From: Entoloma clypeatum
Taxonomy: Eukaryota; Basidiomycota; Agaricomycetes; Agaricales; Entolomataceae
Direction of reading: 5' to 3'
Assembly (NCBI GenBank): GCA_963565915.1
Contig: OY751490.1
Span: forward strand, 4,712,001 to 4,776,000
DNA: 64,000 bases
Shown: piece by piece, positions 46,866 to 58,848 of the stretch
Position numbering within the stretch: position 1 is the stretch's first letter
How the letters are laid out: every line of letters starts with the position of its first letter
Notes under the pieces: generated by a model
The model's input: only the letters and a program-made list of their open reading frames with translations
The model's database searches: none
What the model was told of the DNA's origin: nothing
Program-made: the position numbers and the translations under genes

Positions 46866-47596
46866 TTAATCGGACCCTTCAGGAAAATCCTTCTCATCGG
46901 CTTCTAAGATTGTGGTTTCATCATTCTTGGCATCTTCCTCAGACACCTTCCTAACCCTTCCGGAGTTCTTCTTTGGCTTGCGGCAGTTGCGCGCGATATG
47001 GCCTTCCTGGTCACAGTTGAAACACTTGCGACCATCTTTCTTCTTTGGAGCGCTACAGTCTTTAGCCAGATGACCGAAGCATTGACAGTTGTAGCAACGG
47101 GCTACTTCCTGCTTTGTCGATCTCCATGGCCTTGCCCTGACCACCATAAGTGGTACCCGATCCGGTGCGCATGTCGCCGCCACCTCGGATGACCAGTGCG
47201 TGTCCTTCCATCTGTCGTCCCTTGTTTCGGATCTCCTTTGCGTAATTGGTGTACATCTTGCCATCACTACCCACTTGTTCAGAGATTCTGCGGTTGACGT
47301 TCTTCTCTAGGATGTATTTCCCAGTTTCTTCGCCAAGGTTTGACAGTTTCAAGAGTTCTTCAAATTCATCCAAGAATTCATCAACGGTACATTTCTCTTG
47401 TTTCAGGACTTCAAGTCTGGCTTTGGCAGCGACCGACTTGTTGGCAATGGAGAATTGTGTGGCGATATCATCGGAAAAACCTAGCCAGGTGATGTTCTCG
47501 TTGTCAACAGCAAGAGCGTCTAACTTGTTACTGGCCCAGTGTCTGCCGGACCCTTCCATCATGCGGGATAGCACCGCAAGAATCTTCTGATCATCT
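46866..47596 (-). pseudogene. gag of gypsy copy B1 (partial at gap, one frameshift)
   Basis: From the gap edge the frame runs to about 47110 as a capsid-like helical protein with a retrotransposon-gag signature (FLDEFEELLKLSNLGEETGK). A one-base shift between KAMEIDKAG and VARCYNC moves into the frame with two CCHC knuckles (CYNCQCFGHLAKDC and CFNCDQEGHIARNC), an acidic tail and the stop at 46866. The N-terminus is in the N gap. Confidence 0.88.
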
Positions 47597-47796
47597 NNNN
47601 NNNNNNNNNNNNNNNNNNNNNNNNNNNNNNNNNNNNNNNNNNNNNNNNNNNNNNNNNNNNNNNNNNNNNNNNNNNNNNNNNNNNNNNNNNNNNNNNNNNN
47701 NNNNNNNNNNNNNNNNNNNNNNNNNNNNNNNNNNNNNNNNNNNNNNNNNNNNNNNNNNNNNNNNNNNNNNNNNNNNNNNNNNNNNNNNNNNNNNNN
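47597..47796. other. Assembly gap, 200 N
   Basis: A run of exactly 200 N. It separates gypsy copy B1 gag from the 3' part of the transcription factor gene. The two sides are unrelated sequence, so the true gap must hold at least the 5' LTR of B1 or a misjoin. Confidence 0.98.
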
Positions 47797-50068
47797 CCTC
47801 TGGGCATCAAAGATATGGCTACATGCCCTTGCTGCATTGGTGCATATCGCAAGCGACGGAAACGTCGTCCTCGACGGCTTGTTCGGAGACGGGATGAACA
47901 GTCGGTGGATGAGGATTTGAACGTGGTAGTAGAGACCATAGAGGAATGCGGACTGCTCGAAAAACTGGGCGTTTTGGCGGTTGGGATCCCAACGGACTAG
48001 AAGGAAACGAAGGTAGTAGGAGGGTTACAAAGCGACGGACGAGGGCAGGCTCACGATAATCAGGGATGGAATCGACCCACTGGTTCAGAGTCGAGTCGAG
48101 GTCGGAGACAATCTGTTGTTCCCAATCTGGGCCGACGAGGCTGAGAAGGTCCTTGTTCTTATTCAACGAATACTGAAAGCGGAGGTCAGGTTACGCTGAG
48201 TGGCGCAGAGGAGGGAAGGCAAACCGTACGATTGTTCTCATCAATGTTGCCAACACCTTGTTAAGTTTCAAACTTAGCACGAAGGCTGTAATCAATGATG
48301 GTTTTTCCTCTGGTTGTCTGAAGAAGACCTCGCCACTCTCAGACGAGAACCAGTACTCATCATCGCATTCGACTGGGAAGTCAAGGTCGAAGCTGTGATA
48401 AACCTCTGAGAACGTGACGTGGAAGGGGATGAAGCAAACCCACTCTTCATCTTGGATCGCAGATGGCTGTCCCAAAGCGACGCTGATCTTGAGATCCAGG
48501 GACACAAGAACCCTGTATGTCCGAGATTGGTTGGATACGACCAGACGTGCGAAGGCGATAACCTCACCAGAATGCCCGCTTCCACAACTCATCCTCGATG
48601 GTCATCCTCTGATTCCGTCGATGAACCCCGGCATCCTGCGCCTGTCTTATTCCGATCCCGACCATGATCCACGAATAATGTGGCGTAGATGTACCCTGGA
48701 GGTACTGGAAAGCAAGCTGAAAGCGACAGAATCAGTCGAAATTGAAGAAATGAGAGCGAGAACCACGCAACATACACAATGAAATTGCAGATCGTATAAA
48801 GATGCGCGCTCGCGATACGACCGCCTGTGCGCGTGCACCTGATGAAACCATTTCCACCCAGAGGACTGCCAGTCATCCACACCATCCAGCTTCACCCTTT
48901 GGTCGTCCGAGTAACGCGAGCCCACGGCACACACCAAGAGCAGAGTCTCCGCAAATCCGTTGTTCGTGAAATGGAGCCCCGCGGCGACAGACCCTTCGAA
49001 CGTTGGACGGTGGAGGAGGGGCAGAAAGAGGTTGACGCTCGTGAAGTAATGGTTGATTAGAGACGCGAGGAGGTCTGGCGGGGGGAAGTTATAGTCGACT
49101 CTTCCGACTTCCTCGGTGGGGTTTTCCCACTGTTGAGAGAGACAGAATTAGGCCGATTAACAACGGCTAGAGGGGGGGGGGGGTCAACTCACGGGGTGGA
49201 CGGACCAGAACTCTGGTCTGCGCGGTTGGGGGGAGCTGGCGCCCGCATAGGCCGCTTTGACTTCCAACGCCGTAGCTATCAGCCCAGCACAGCTCGCCTT
49301 TCCCAAGAATCGCGGCTCCTCGACAGAAAGTTTTGACATTCCCTGTGTCATCTCATCGGCATCATCGCCTGCAGCGGGAGAGTCATCGTTATTGTTGGTA
49401 GCTCTGAGCGCGTGTCTGCTAACGCCTCGGATGAGGGTGGTGGCAATGTGGGAAGACGACGTTTGTTGGATGGCGGCGGCGGAGGTGGCGTTGATGGACC
49501 AGTCGTCATTTTCAGAGGCCTCTAGGTCTTTCAGAATTTTCTCGTTGGGGCAGATCTAATAGGAAGGGTCATCATTAGATTGACGCCCGAGGGTGGACAC
49601 GAACCTTGCTGAGGAGGCTCTCAAGTTTTTCAAGTCGATTCTCCAGCTGTTCTACATATCTGTGCGATGGGTTTTTTGAGACTGTATCTCGGGCTGTGGG
49701 GGTAGTAAGACTTACCCTTTCGAAGGCCCACGTTTCTATACAAGGTTGGTCAAAAATTCGCAAGCGAAGCGAGGAAGACGAACCTTTGCTGCTTCGAGAT
49801 ATGTGCACTCCAATGTATATGCCACGCAATTGGAGCACCTTTTCCCCGGCATTTTCCCGCCGTCACCTGCCACGATTGAATTTCTTTCCAAAGAACACGA
49901 GAAACACCAAGGCTTACATCGTACTGGTAACCTCTGGTCAGAGAAAGTAGAGACGTATTGAAACAAAAGCTTACTTTTCTTTCTCCTGCAGATGTCACAT
50001 GCACGCTGTACGCGTCTCTTCTTCACGCTGATATTCTCGTCGTTGCATTCGTCTTCGTTGGAGGACAT
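47797..50068 (-). CDS. Zn2Cys6 fungal transcription factor (3' end lost in gap)
   Basis: Minus-strand ATG at 50068. Early exons: 50068-49975, 49923-49918 (6 nt), 49866-49784, 49735-49716, 49659-49605 and 49555-49193. They build the zinc cluster CDICRRKKIRCDGGKMPGKR, then CSNC...EC, six cysteines, followed by a linker and dimerisation coiled coil (YVEQLENRLEKLESLLSK). From 49129 comes the fungal-specific transcription factor domain: VDYNFPPPDLLASLINHYF, FLPLLHRPTFEGSVAAG, VCAVGSRYSDDQRV, GWKWF, then SWIMVGIGIRQAQDAGVHRR and later WVDSIPDYR/WDPNRQNAQFFEQSAF. It ends at the gap within SHIFDAQR. It is a nuclear DNA-binding regulator; the target is unknown. No stops were seen in the joined exons. 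Confidence 0.88.
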
Positions 50069-51470
50069 GTGTGTAACGGGCAAGGTTGGGAGTGAGGGAT
50101 CGACTTCGCAAGCAATAATAAACGGCGATCATCTCGACTGTTGTCACCCCATCATTTCTTTCCCCTTCTGGTTCAAACTAACCCTGATGTTCGGCACCCG
50201 CCGACATGATCAATTGCCAGGTGTATTGTATATATGTATGTACATCTGTCTCACATCTCCCAAATCGTCTTTTGGGCCGAGATTGAGTGTGTGACTCTCC
50301 CACCACGTTCTTCTGCCCTTCCGTTGGTGCAGGGACCGAACCAAGATCTTTATCTTCCTGACCTGAATGAATGAATGAAAACCGTCTACACGGATCATTC
50401 ACCTCTCGTGGCGCTTGAGTCCTGACTCAAAGAATTCGAACAACCTATCATATGTAAGTACCATCCATTTCTTTTCACAGGGGGCTGACGAGAAGAGCAT
50501 GTACATGATTACATAGCCCCTTCATTGACGGGTCTTTCTTTCCTCGGGAAATACCCGGAGATACTCACCATTCTCAGATTTCTCGCTCGGCCGCAACCCT
50601 TCCGTTTGGTAATAATATGAACCCTTTGCTTTGTTCCAAATGCATATATCTCTGGAGAGAGAGGGAAACCAAATAGGGCGAGTCGTTGATCCTGTCATTA
50701 TCTTCTCTGACCCCCCGTCTCACCCATCCACAACTGCTCGTGAGCATTGCGTGAACATATCAACTTCTATCGTGATACAATGACTGGGATCTTACCTGGG
50801 TCGTTATTGATCTAGATCTTACAGCGTACATACTCATTTGAATCACAGCGTACCATAGAACCCGCAGCGGTTCCGAAAAGGAAAAGTGCCTCTGCGTGTT
50901 CCTCGCGACTGGCTCCACGTGCAGGTGAAGTCTAATCCATCAGACTTTTATTCCTCTCTAGTTCCACTACGCATGCGTACTACGTCGTTGGAAAGGGGCT
51001 CTGCCCGCTGACTCTGAAAGGGCTCCCATTCGGAATAAGACTTTGCACAGCATCCTGACTTGTATCGTCATCCAAGTCGGTGACTATGTATTGTAAAGAC
51101 CACAAGAAAAAGTATGCATACAGGTTCGACAGAGAGCTTATTTATGTACATAACGAATCAACAGGCCGCCAGCCAACAGACGAGGATTGTACAACAATAA
51201 TATAGTGTGATTATGATGCACAGAAACTGGAAAGCAACGGACTATGTACTCGATCAACAAGATATTCGAAAGGGAGCTCGGAACATTAACCAGAGTCGAC
51301 GCAGCATATTAGGGACGTGGTTGGCAGGATAAGGTATTGGGGGTCAAGGAGGCGTGCGTGCAGCCAAGGAATTAGAAGGATAAGAGCCCAAGAAACCAGA
51401 GCAAAGGACCAAAATTCGAAACATATACGTAACCAAAGGGATTTGCGAGAAACCTTGAACGGACCTGAGC
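50069..51470. other. Intergenic region
   Basis: About 1.4 kb holding the 5' flank of the transcription factor gene and the 3' flank of the DUF1752/DUF3295 gene. No coding sequence or repeat was recognised. Confidence 0.5.
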
Positions 51471-54400
51471 TCACCACCCTGCATAGTGGAAATCATTCGC
51501 CCAGCTTTTGGTCCTCGCCAATGCCCGCCTTTCGTTCTCCGCGGGATCCAACACTTTCGGGGGCTCATCGCTCCTCTCCCCCGCCCTGTTCGCATCCGCG
51601 ACACCTTTCCCCTTCTTCGCCGTCAACTGGACGGCATCCGACAACCCCGTCAACGGCTGTACTCCCCCACCCAGAACGTTCCCCCGCCTTACGGCGCCAG
51701 AGCCAGATGCATTCCCGCTCGAATTTGTGCGTCTGAAGCCCGTAACGTTGACCTTGCTGACTTGACGCTCCCATAGCAAGTTTCTCCGTAAGCTCTCAGA
51801 CATCTCCGTCTGTAGCATCAGACGGCGCGTCGTGCGAGGCGTCGAGGGCGGCGCAGGCGGAGGGAGGTTGTACGGATGACCGACGGGAATGGGAGCTGGA
51901 GCAGCGCTTGCCGCGTGACGGACATACGACTGCTGCTGGAAGAGATGTGAAAGTTGTTGAGAGGTCCTATCGTGAGCCTGCTGCTGAGGTTGCCGAGACG
52001 ACGAGCCCTGCCGATTCCCGTGCCCGTTTTCCACCCTTGTCTCAGCCCTCACCCACTCCGGCACAGGCTCGTGTTCCTCCTGCTCCTGCTTCCTCTCCCC
52101 TCCACCCGACCCTGCACTCTCATTCGTTCCCGTACTCGGCTTGATCCCCCTCCTCATCGCCAGCGCCTTCAGCTTTTCCTGTGCGACGCTCTTCGACAAT
52201 AAAATCGAATTCTTCCCTTTCCCCTCCCCGCCCTCACCCTCGCTCTCACTCTCCGTATCCTCGAGTTCCTGGTCTGCAGGTCGTCCGCGAGGTCGGTAAC
52301 CCCCATTCATCCCATTGCTCGTGGGGGAACGAAGGTTGCTCGTCGATCCTTGTTCGGTACCGTTCCCGCTTGCGTTGAGGCTGGCGTCGTCGCTCGTGGT
52401 CGCCTGAACCGCAACGACGCTCCCGACCTGCACCTGAGAAGCGACCGGAAGCGCCGCCGAACTCTTCGTCAACCTCAACCCAGGCGCACAAATACCACCC
52501 ATCGGTGGAAGCCCTCGTGGCACGCGTGCCTCCCCACTCACATGTCGTCTCGTCTGGGACTCCACTCCAGTGTTCGTAGGACGGAAGACATTTCCGCTTT
52601 CGTTCACCACTCGTGCTGCTCCTCCCTGACCTCCCCCAAAAGCAATCTCCTCGGAACTGAAGCCCCTCCTGTACGGATGTCCAACGGGGAATATTCTCGG
52701 GTCAGGATTCATGAGCTGTGTCAGAAGTCCGACGCTCTTGGATCTCATGGCAGCGAGCTGCTCAGAGCTCGGGACCGGTTTCCTCACGAACATATCGCGG
52801 ATGCGCTCGGCCTCGAGTGCCGCCTGTTCGATAGTGTGTTGGGCACGTCGTGCCTGAGCCTCGGCCTGCAGGCGTTTCGCGGTGCGAGGCGGCTGTTGAT
52901 GCTGCTGCTGCTGAATATGGTGGTGGTGCGGTTGGGCTTGATATTGTTGCTTCATTCGTCCCCCAATGCCCCCACTCGTCCCGTGCTTTTGAAGCGACTG
53001 TATCGACGAGGACCCACCAGAGACCTTCCGCACGGTAGGCCTCTCTTCTTCGCCACTCATCTCTTCGCTGGCCCAATCTCCATCATCATCCTCATTCCCT
53101 CCAGCATGAACGATCTTCTTTCCACTCGCGGAGACAACAGCGGCGGCTTCTTCAGCAACAGGAGACACCACCCCTCTCGACTCCCCTTCACTGTTGGCAT
53201 CCGTATCGGTCTCCGTCTCATAGTCGTCTGAGTCGTCCGTGGCAAGGACGAGGCGCCGTGTCTGCGGCTGCTGAGGTGGCAGAGCTGATCCTGGTTGCGG
53301 TGCGCGTACAGGTACAAGAGTACTCAGCAACGAGGTACGAGGCAAATGTGGGGGCGCAGGGCGCAGCCCCTGAATCGTCTGCGTCTTCTTCGCGGTATCA
53401 GACCCGCTCCCAACGCTCTTGGCACGCGAGTGTGAGCCAGTTGCACTCCCCTCGTCAGAACCCGATCCGACGTTGAAGGTCCTCGCCTTCTCCTTCCCTT
53501 TCCCTCCTGCACCGGACCCCCCTCCGTGATTAGCGTGCCCAGCCCCGACGACACGCCCCGCAGATAACGTCCTCCTGACACCGACCACAGCCAAACCCGG
53601 CCTCTTCCCGGCACTCCTCGTCGCCCCATGCACTGCCGCCCTCTTCGTCCTCTCTGTCACATGCGCCCCGCCAGCTGCAGCTCCTCCCGTCGCATCCACA
53701 GGACTGTCCAGAGCGTCTCCAGTCGTCGTCGTCGTCATCGTCAGCCCGCCGACGCCACGACCACCAGGACTTCTGCTCCTGCTGGTGCTCTTACTCTTGG
53801 TTCGCTCGATTGGTCCGGTCGTAGTGGACCTCGCTGTGCCCTTTGTCCGGCTCCTCGCACCACCTACGCTCCTGTTCTGCGCCGTGTTGTCCCCAGCCGG
53901 TGCACTAGACGTACTCGACTTCCCCGCATGATCACGACTGGCTCGAGACGTGGGAGCAGGTTGGTGGGGATGCGCGGGTTTGGAAGGGTGAGGAGACGGA
54001 GGGTCGACGTCAATGTGAGGTTCTGCAGTGGCCGCAGCGTGGATCTCCCTCCCGGTTATGGCGGTATCCAGCCTCGGTGCGCTCGTCTCCGTAATACCCG
54101 AGAAGGAGCTCTCGGAAGGGGTCAACAGACCTCCAGCGTCGTCGGTCAACACCGGCTCCAACTCCTCGGGCCCGCGTGGGCCCAAACGCGGCGTTGCAGG
54201 CGGTGTGGGATGGGGTGTCGCTCCCGGCGTGGGTTGGACAATCACAAGTCTTGGAAGCAATGGATGGCTGGTTGGCGTCGGCGCCGCGGACAGGGATGGG
54301 GAAGTCGTAGCGTGGTTCTGAAATGGTACAGGGGATGGCAAGCATGGAGGTGTGACGATGACTCCACCGGGGGCTTGGAGTGTGGGAGGCGTGCCGGTTT

Positions 54401-55506
54401 CCCGGTGCGGTGGCTGTGGAGGCGAATGCGGGGCACTTTGGGTTGAAACCCGGATCTTCAACTCCGGATCTGGGGAAGGAGGGGTTGGAGCACTGGCGGT
54501 AGGAGTTATAATGATCGCGATCGACTAGAGAGCGGCATTAGTCCGTCTTTATTTTGAATTTATATGGAGACTGACCTTTGATTGAGAAGCGACTGTGGAC
54601 GGGTGAAGTGACATCCCGTCAGTTGCAGCGACGGGGGGTGAAGGGACGGGTGAGAAGCTGTGATTAGGCTCTCCTGTTGTTGATGCAGAAGAAACGATAA
54701 GAGATCGATGCAAGGCTGAAGGCGGGATCCCCCGGTGCGATTCCGCATGCCCGGGCGTGGGTGCAGCCACTGGAACTGAGGAAGGGCGTACTGGGAGACA
54801 AGTTCTTGTTGGACTCAAAAGCGAGGGAGTCGATCTGTTCTTGGACGAACTCGACATGGGGTAGAGTGGTGAGAGAGTGGTCGTGGGGAGTATGTCCACA
54901 ATCATCTGGCCAACAGATGAGTTTCGACGGGAAAGCAGGGGAGGTCGCGGAAGCGCGGTAGGGGCCGGCACCGATGGCGAAGAGTCTGTGAGAAGGACAT
55001 ATCAGCTTTTCAAGTCCGCCAGGTTGTGAAAATGGTGGTGGGGCGTGATATCGCGAGTTACAACGAGAAGCAGAGTCCCGCTCGCACGGCATCGCCAAGA
55101 GGTGGCGAGGAATGAAGTGCTCACCGGGTATCCAGGATGGACAAACTTCGTCCGCTGGTGCCTTCTCGTCAAGCAAACTTGGGTCCTTCTCGAAATAGGT
55201 CGCATCGGTTGATCGTGGGTCATTCTCCTTTGAAATGTCATCCCGCCTTGCTCCCGGTACAGCCAAGGCCAATTCGCGATACCACAACCGCCATGAGATG
55301 TTTTCTAGCCGGTGGCCGTCATGTATGGACTCCTTGCATTTCGTGAACACTGCTCGCGGGGAACGTTAACGTCGTTCGACCCTGCAGAAGAAGCAAAATG
55401 ACTTACGAGCCCACAAACCAGACAGAGCTTCACGGCCTTCAAGGTCGCGGATTGCGTCGGCGGCGACTGAAAGAACGGGGACTGGAAACTCGAAAACGGG
55501 GGCCAT
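51471..55506 (-). CDS. DUF1752/DUF3295 protein (nitrogen-regulation-like), 1,262 aa
   Basis: Four exons: 55506-55407, 55349-55125, 54985-54576 and 54524-51471, with phases that match. Residues 10-65 hold LSGLWALFTKCKESIHDGHR followed by LENISWRLWYREL, the DUF1752 (GATA_AreA-type) motif known from fungal nitrogen regulators. A very long Ser/Pro/Gly-rich disordered region follows. Near the C-terminus TTRRLMLQTEMSESLRRNLL, then WERQVSKVNVTGFRR, matches DUF3295. The protein ends ARTKSWANDFHYAGW. There is no GATA zinc finger, so it is a cofactor-like relative rather than AreA itself. Acts presumably in the nucleus or in nutrient signalling (inference). The antisense strand is also open over long stretches because of GC bias. 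Confidence 0.85.
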
Positions 55507-56826
55507 GTTGGTGGAGGTTCGTGGACAAGCCACACTGTGTTACTACAACAGGTCCAGCACGGAATCCGGGGCGAAGGGATCAAATATGACAGTTGATATT
55601 CCCGCGTTGTCACCGTACCTGATCGTGTCGCCGCGGTCGTCGTCGTTGGCAACGATGCTCAGGTTGAGGAGAGCGTCGATCTCGTCGCGGGTCGTCGTCG
55701 CGGTCGTTTCGCAATCGTCTTGTTTCTCCCCCCCTTGTTCGAACAAGAGAAAGTTTTGCACACATTTTCCATTTGCCCGAATATCCGAAGATCAAATCAC
55801 GTTCAACCATGGCTTCCTTTTGAGGACTAGATTTCGACCCAAAAGGATTAGTTACGTAACCGTTCCTGTGTCAGATGACCTCACCCCTCTGTACACGTCA
55901 ACTCGCCTCCACGCGCCGCGTTGGATGGGCACAACATTCCTGGAAAGAGCTAGCTCATGTACTGTAGCCCCTCTGCGTCCATCCGCCTCATCTCCAGTCA
56001 CGGAGAATGCAAAGTATATACTCAACAAAATAACCCCCGTTTGCCCAACCGGCGAGTCCCCCAGATGTTCGTTCCCCTTGTTCCCCACATCCCCAGTTAT
56101 TTCAAAACCGTGGGGCTAATACGTAAATTCTCAGTCAGGTGAGATTCTTTCGGAAGGAATGACTTGTGAACGAACTCCTTGAAACTCAAGCCACAGTGAC
56201 CGGGGGTGGAGAGCGAGAACCCTCCAATGTATAAAATGACTCACGTCAACGAATGGAAACATGTCAATGCACGACATGTTCCACGAACATCATTAACCCG
56301 AGTTAGGTCCGACAATACGCCGTCCCCATTAATGCCGAGATTTCGAATCGATATTATCCGCCTTGTGATCATCTCTGATGTGAGTACTTACTAGCGCATA
56401 CTCTCAGGTTTTTCCTCATATGAACCTGTACATAGCTTGGTCAAAACTTCAATCGCCATTGCCCAGTCACATATCTAGGCGCCAACGCCAACGGTAACGG
56501 TAAATCGTCTCGGAACTATGGATGGATGGTTTGCAGTATCCAGTTTCATCAACCCTCACTCGCTTGATTGATGTCCCAAGCGAGATTCAAGTTGACAGAT
56601 ATCAGTCAACCGCCAAGTTTAGCAACAAGGAACGAACCGGGAGCTCTTCCTCTTCACACATATTCGGCTTCCTCTCGACCAGCTCTCGATCCTATGACCA
56701 GATGACGCCACTTCGTTCTCACAGACCGCTCGATCTCCTTATCGTGACTGTTGAGACGCCGCAACCAAAGGAGCGCAAATCGACGAAATCGTCACGCCAG
56801 TCTCCATCCACACAGCCCATCCACCC
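55507..56826. other. Intergenic region with possible uORF
   Basis: No gene is supported. A 72-codon minus-strand frame (55761-55543) ends 37 bp before the start of the DUF1752 gene and could be an upstream ORF in its leader. A plus-strand frame at 56522-56941 overlaps the relic and has no domain. Confidence 0.35.
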
Positions 56827-57180
56827 CTATGAAACATACAAATATAAGAACCGTAGGTCGTCCTCGGGGTTTGCACCGTTGGGCAATCCCAGAACGGTTT
56901 GTTCTGTCCGGACCCCCTCGAAGTCTCTGAAGTCAACCTGATTGCTCCATACTTGCGGGCTGTGCTGAACAAACGTGCTTGCGACACGTTTTAATCCCCT
57001 ACAAGAGACTCGCTTCGGGTTTATGTTTATCCCCCGCTCGGTCACGGAGAACTCGAAGTCCTCAGGGTCAACCGTGGTGGGCGGAATAACCCAGAGAAAT
57101 CCAAAATGATAATCACAGGGACTTCGCGCCGCACTGCGACCACTCTATTTAGAAAAGCAAGGAAGTTGCTTCGTCACACA
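56827..57180 (-). pseudogene. Relic of an unidentified host-like gene
   Basis: The minus strand reads PPTTVDPEDFEFSVTERGIN, then PKRVSCRGLKRVASTFVQHS and a stop after FLYLYVS. Just upstream the natural continuation (VRREVPVIIILDFSG) lies in another frame, so one indel separates them. Codon use looks host-like. I do not recognise the family; an F-box or similar agaricomycete protein is possible. Confidence 0.35.
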
Positions 57181-58848
57181 TACGGCCCTCCGCCCCTCCA
57201 ACTGCGCCACCATGCTTTTGATACAGACCAGGGGCACATGAATCCTCTTACGAATTTCGATCCATTTCCTCCTCGTCACACCAATCTCCCAGCAAGGACT
57301 GAATCCGATTAGCACATCAAATGTTCAGCAAAGGACCCTTGAACGTGCAACGCGCGAGAGAGGGAAAGCGTCGATCTTGCGACCATGTAGATCGCTTCAA
57401 AGAATCGTGAACTTAACTACTTACAGATATCCAATAGGCCAAGCTACTCCACCGTCGCATTTCATGCACGATCCGTGATCGGTACTCAAGTACGCCATAC
57501 GTCAACACGGCACTTTGGCACACCCGATGTCGAGGGAGAAAAAAAATAAGATAAGAGAGGGCCTCCGACACACGGAGAATCCAGGATATTCCACTTCCCG
57601 GGCGCTGACGATGAACATAATCCGATGCTGTACCACAGACGCGCTCGACGTTCTTCACCCCAACTTCATCGAAGCACGCGATTTCCTCTCCTCTTTACCT
57701 CCATAAGGCATTCGTGAACGTCTCCGAGTCGGATTTGTTTCCTTCACATCCCTATATTTCTTGAGTCAATGCGTTAAATGAACAGGTCCCCCTCTGGGCA
57801 GTTATGTATGAGCGTGATCGATTGCACTCCGTTTCGGATGCAGATGTGATTGACCACCGTTGATTGGATACCTAGGACCTAGTCGGATTGGGCAGTTGAT
57901 AACTCTCGAGATATGTATAATTTCCTGCAGATGAATTTGTAAACAGTGGCGATTCGTCAATCATGTCATAATTACAAACCTGAATGCCATCGTCATTTAC
58001 GTCTTTGGGTACCCTTCGTCCCTGCAACGCGGTATTTGGGGCGTCTTTGAAGGGCGCGTGAATACTGATGTAGTAGTAGCGCTGGCTTGTGGTTATTTAC
58101 TACCTGTCCAAACTATCGGCTTCAAAACATGAGTTCTAAAGTCGAGTACATGTCGCAGACTTGGGCAACATCATCCAAAATTCAAACCTTAAGCCCTGTC
58201 GAGCAACCCTGTCATGGGCGAGCTGATAGTTTGAATGTTTAGGCCATGGGATCTCAAATGTACTTGCCAACCTTCTGTTGGTAATTGTTCCGATGTACAT
58301 CATCGCCGCAATCGTCGCCCACGCAAAACGTGTGATCGGCACACTAGCCCCACGCGATCGGACGCACGAGGGAAAAACCGTCGATCTTGCGATGTCATAG
58401 GGTCTGGATTCCCTAAGAGACTCCGACGCACGGACAATCTAGACCCTCGTACAAAGATGCGATCACCGTATTTTCATGTTTTCGTGGGTTGGAATCATGG
58501 AGCGTCTGAAAGGCAGCCATGACGACGCTTCGGTCAGGTACAGTAATGGCGGGCCACAGTCAACAAAAAAATTCAGATGATTTTTTGTATTCAAAGAGGA
58601 ACTGACTGGTAAAAGATGGATGGGCGTTTAGGACGCCTGCGACCTCATCGATTGACATGTGTCGGGTTAAATTACCATACGCCACGCGAGCGTCGGAGGC
58701 TGAGTCCGATAATCATCGCGCTGACCGCGACTCGGAGGCGGGGTAATTTATATGCGCGCTTCAACGCCTATAGTGTTAGGCCCTCACTGAGCTGTTGAGA
58801 TCCCTCCCAAATCATCACCTCCTGAAATCCGCGTGAAGAAGTTCAGGG
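57181..58848. other. Intergenic region
   Basis: About 1.7 kb with no supported gene. The word CGTCGATCTTGCGA occurs near 57368 and 58378 in similar GC-rich context (GAGGGAAA upstream), hinting at dispersed repeat fragments. Confidence 0.4.

Larger units (their letters stand above)
42330..47596 (-). mobile_element. Chromodomain Ty3/gypsy retrotransposon copy B1
   Basis: Minus strand, nearly full length: gag (from the gap to 46866), pol (about 46700-43217: protease, RT, RNase H, integrase, chromodomain), an extra ORF (43094-42732), polypurine tract and 3' LTR (42697-42330). The 5' LTR is lost in or beyond the 200-N gap. The chromodomain at the end of integrase places it among chromoviruses, which target chromatin. 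Four TGA codons and one gag frameshift have killed it. Confidence 0.92.

Noticed and set aside
47815..48000. Arg-rich plus-strand ORF (MATCPCC...) after the gap
   Set aside because: It is antisense to the transcription factor exon whose minus-strand reading (WDPNRQNAQFFEQSAF) matches the fungal transcription factor domain.
53628..54446. Plus-strand ORF of 272 codons across the DUF1752/DUF3295 gene
   Set aside because: Arg-rich antisense shadow of a Ser/Pro/Gly-rich coding exon. The minus-strand reading has conserved motifs at both ends.
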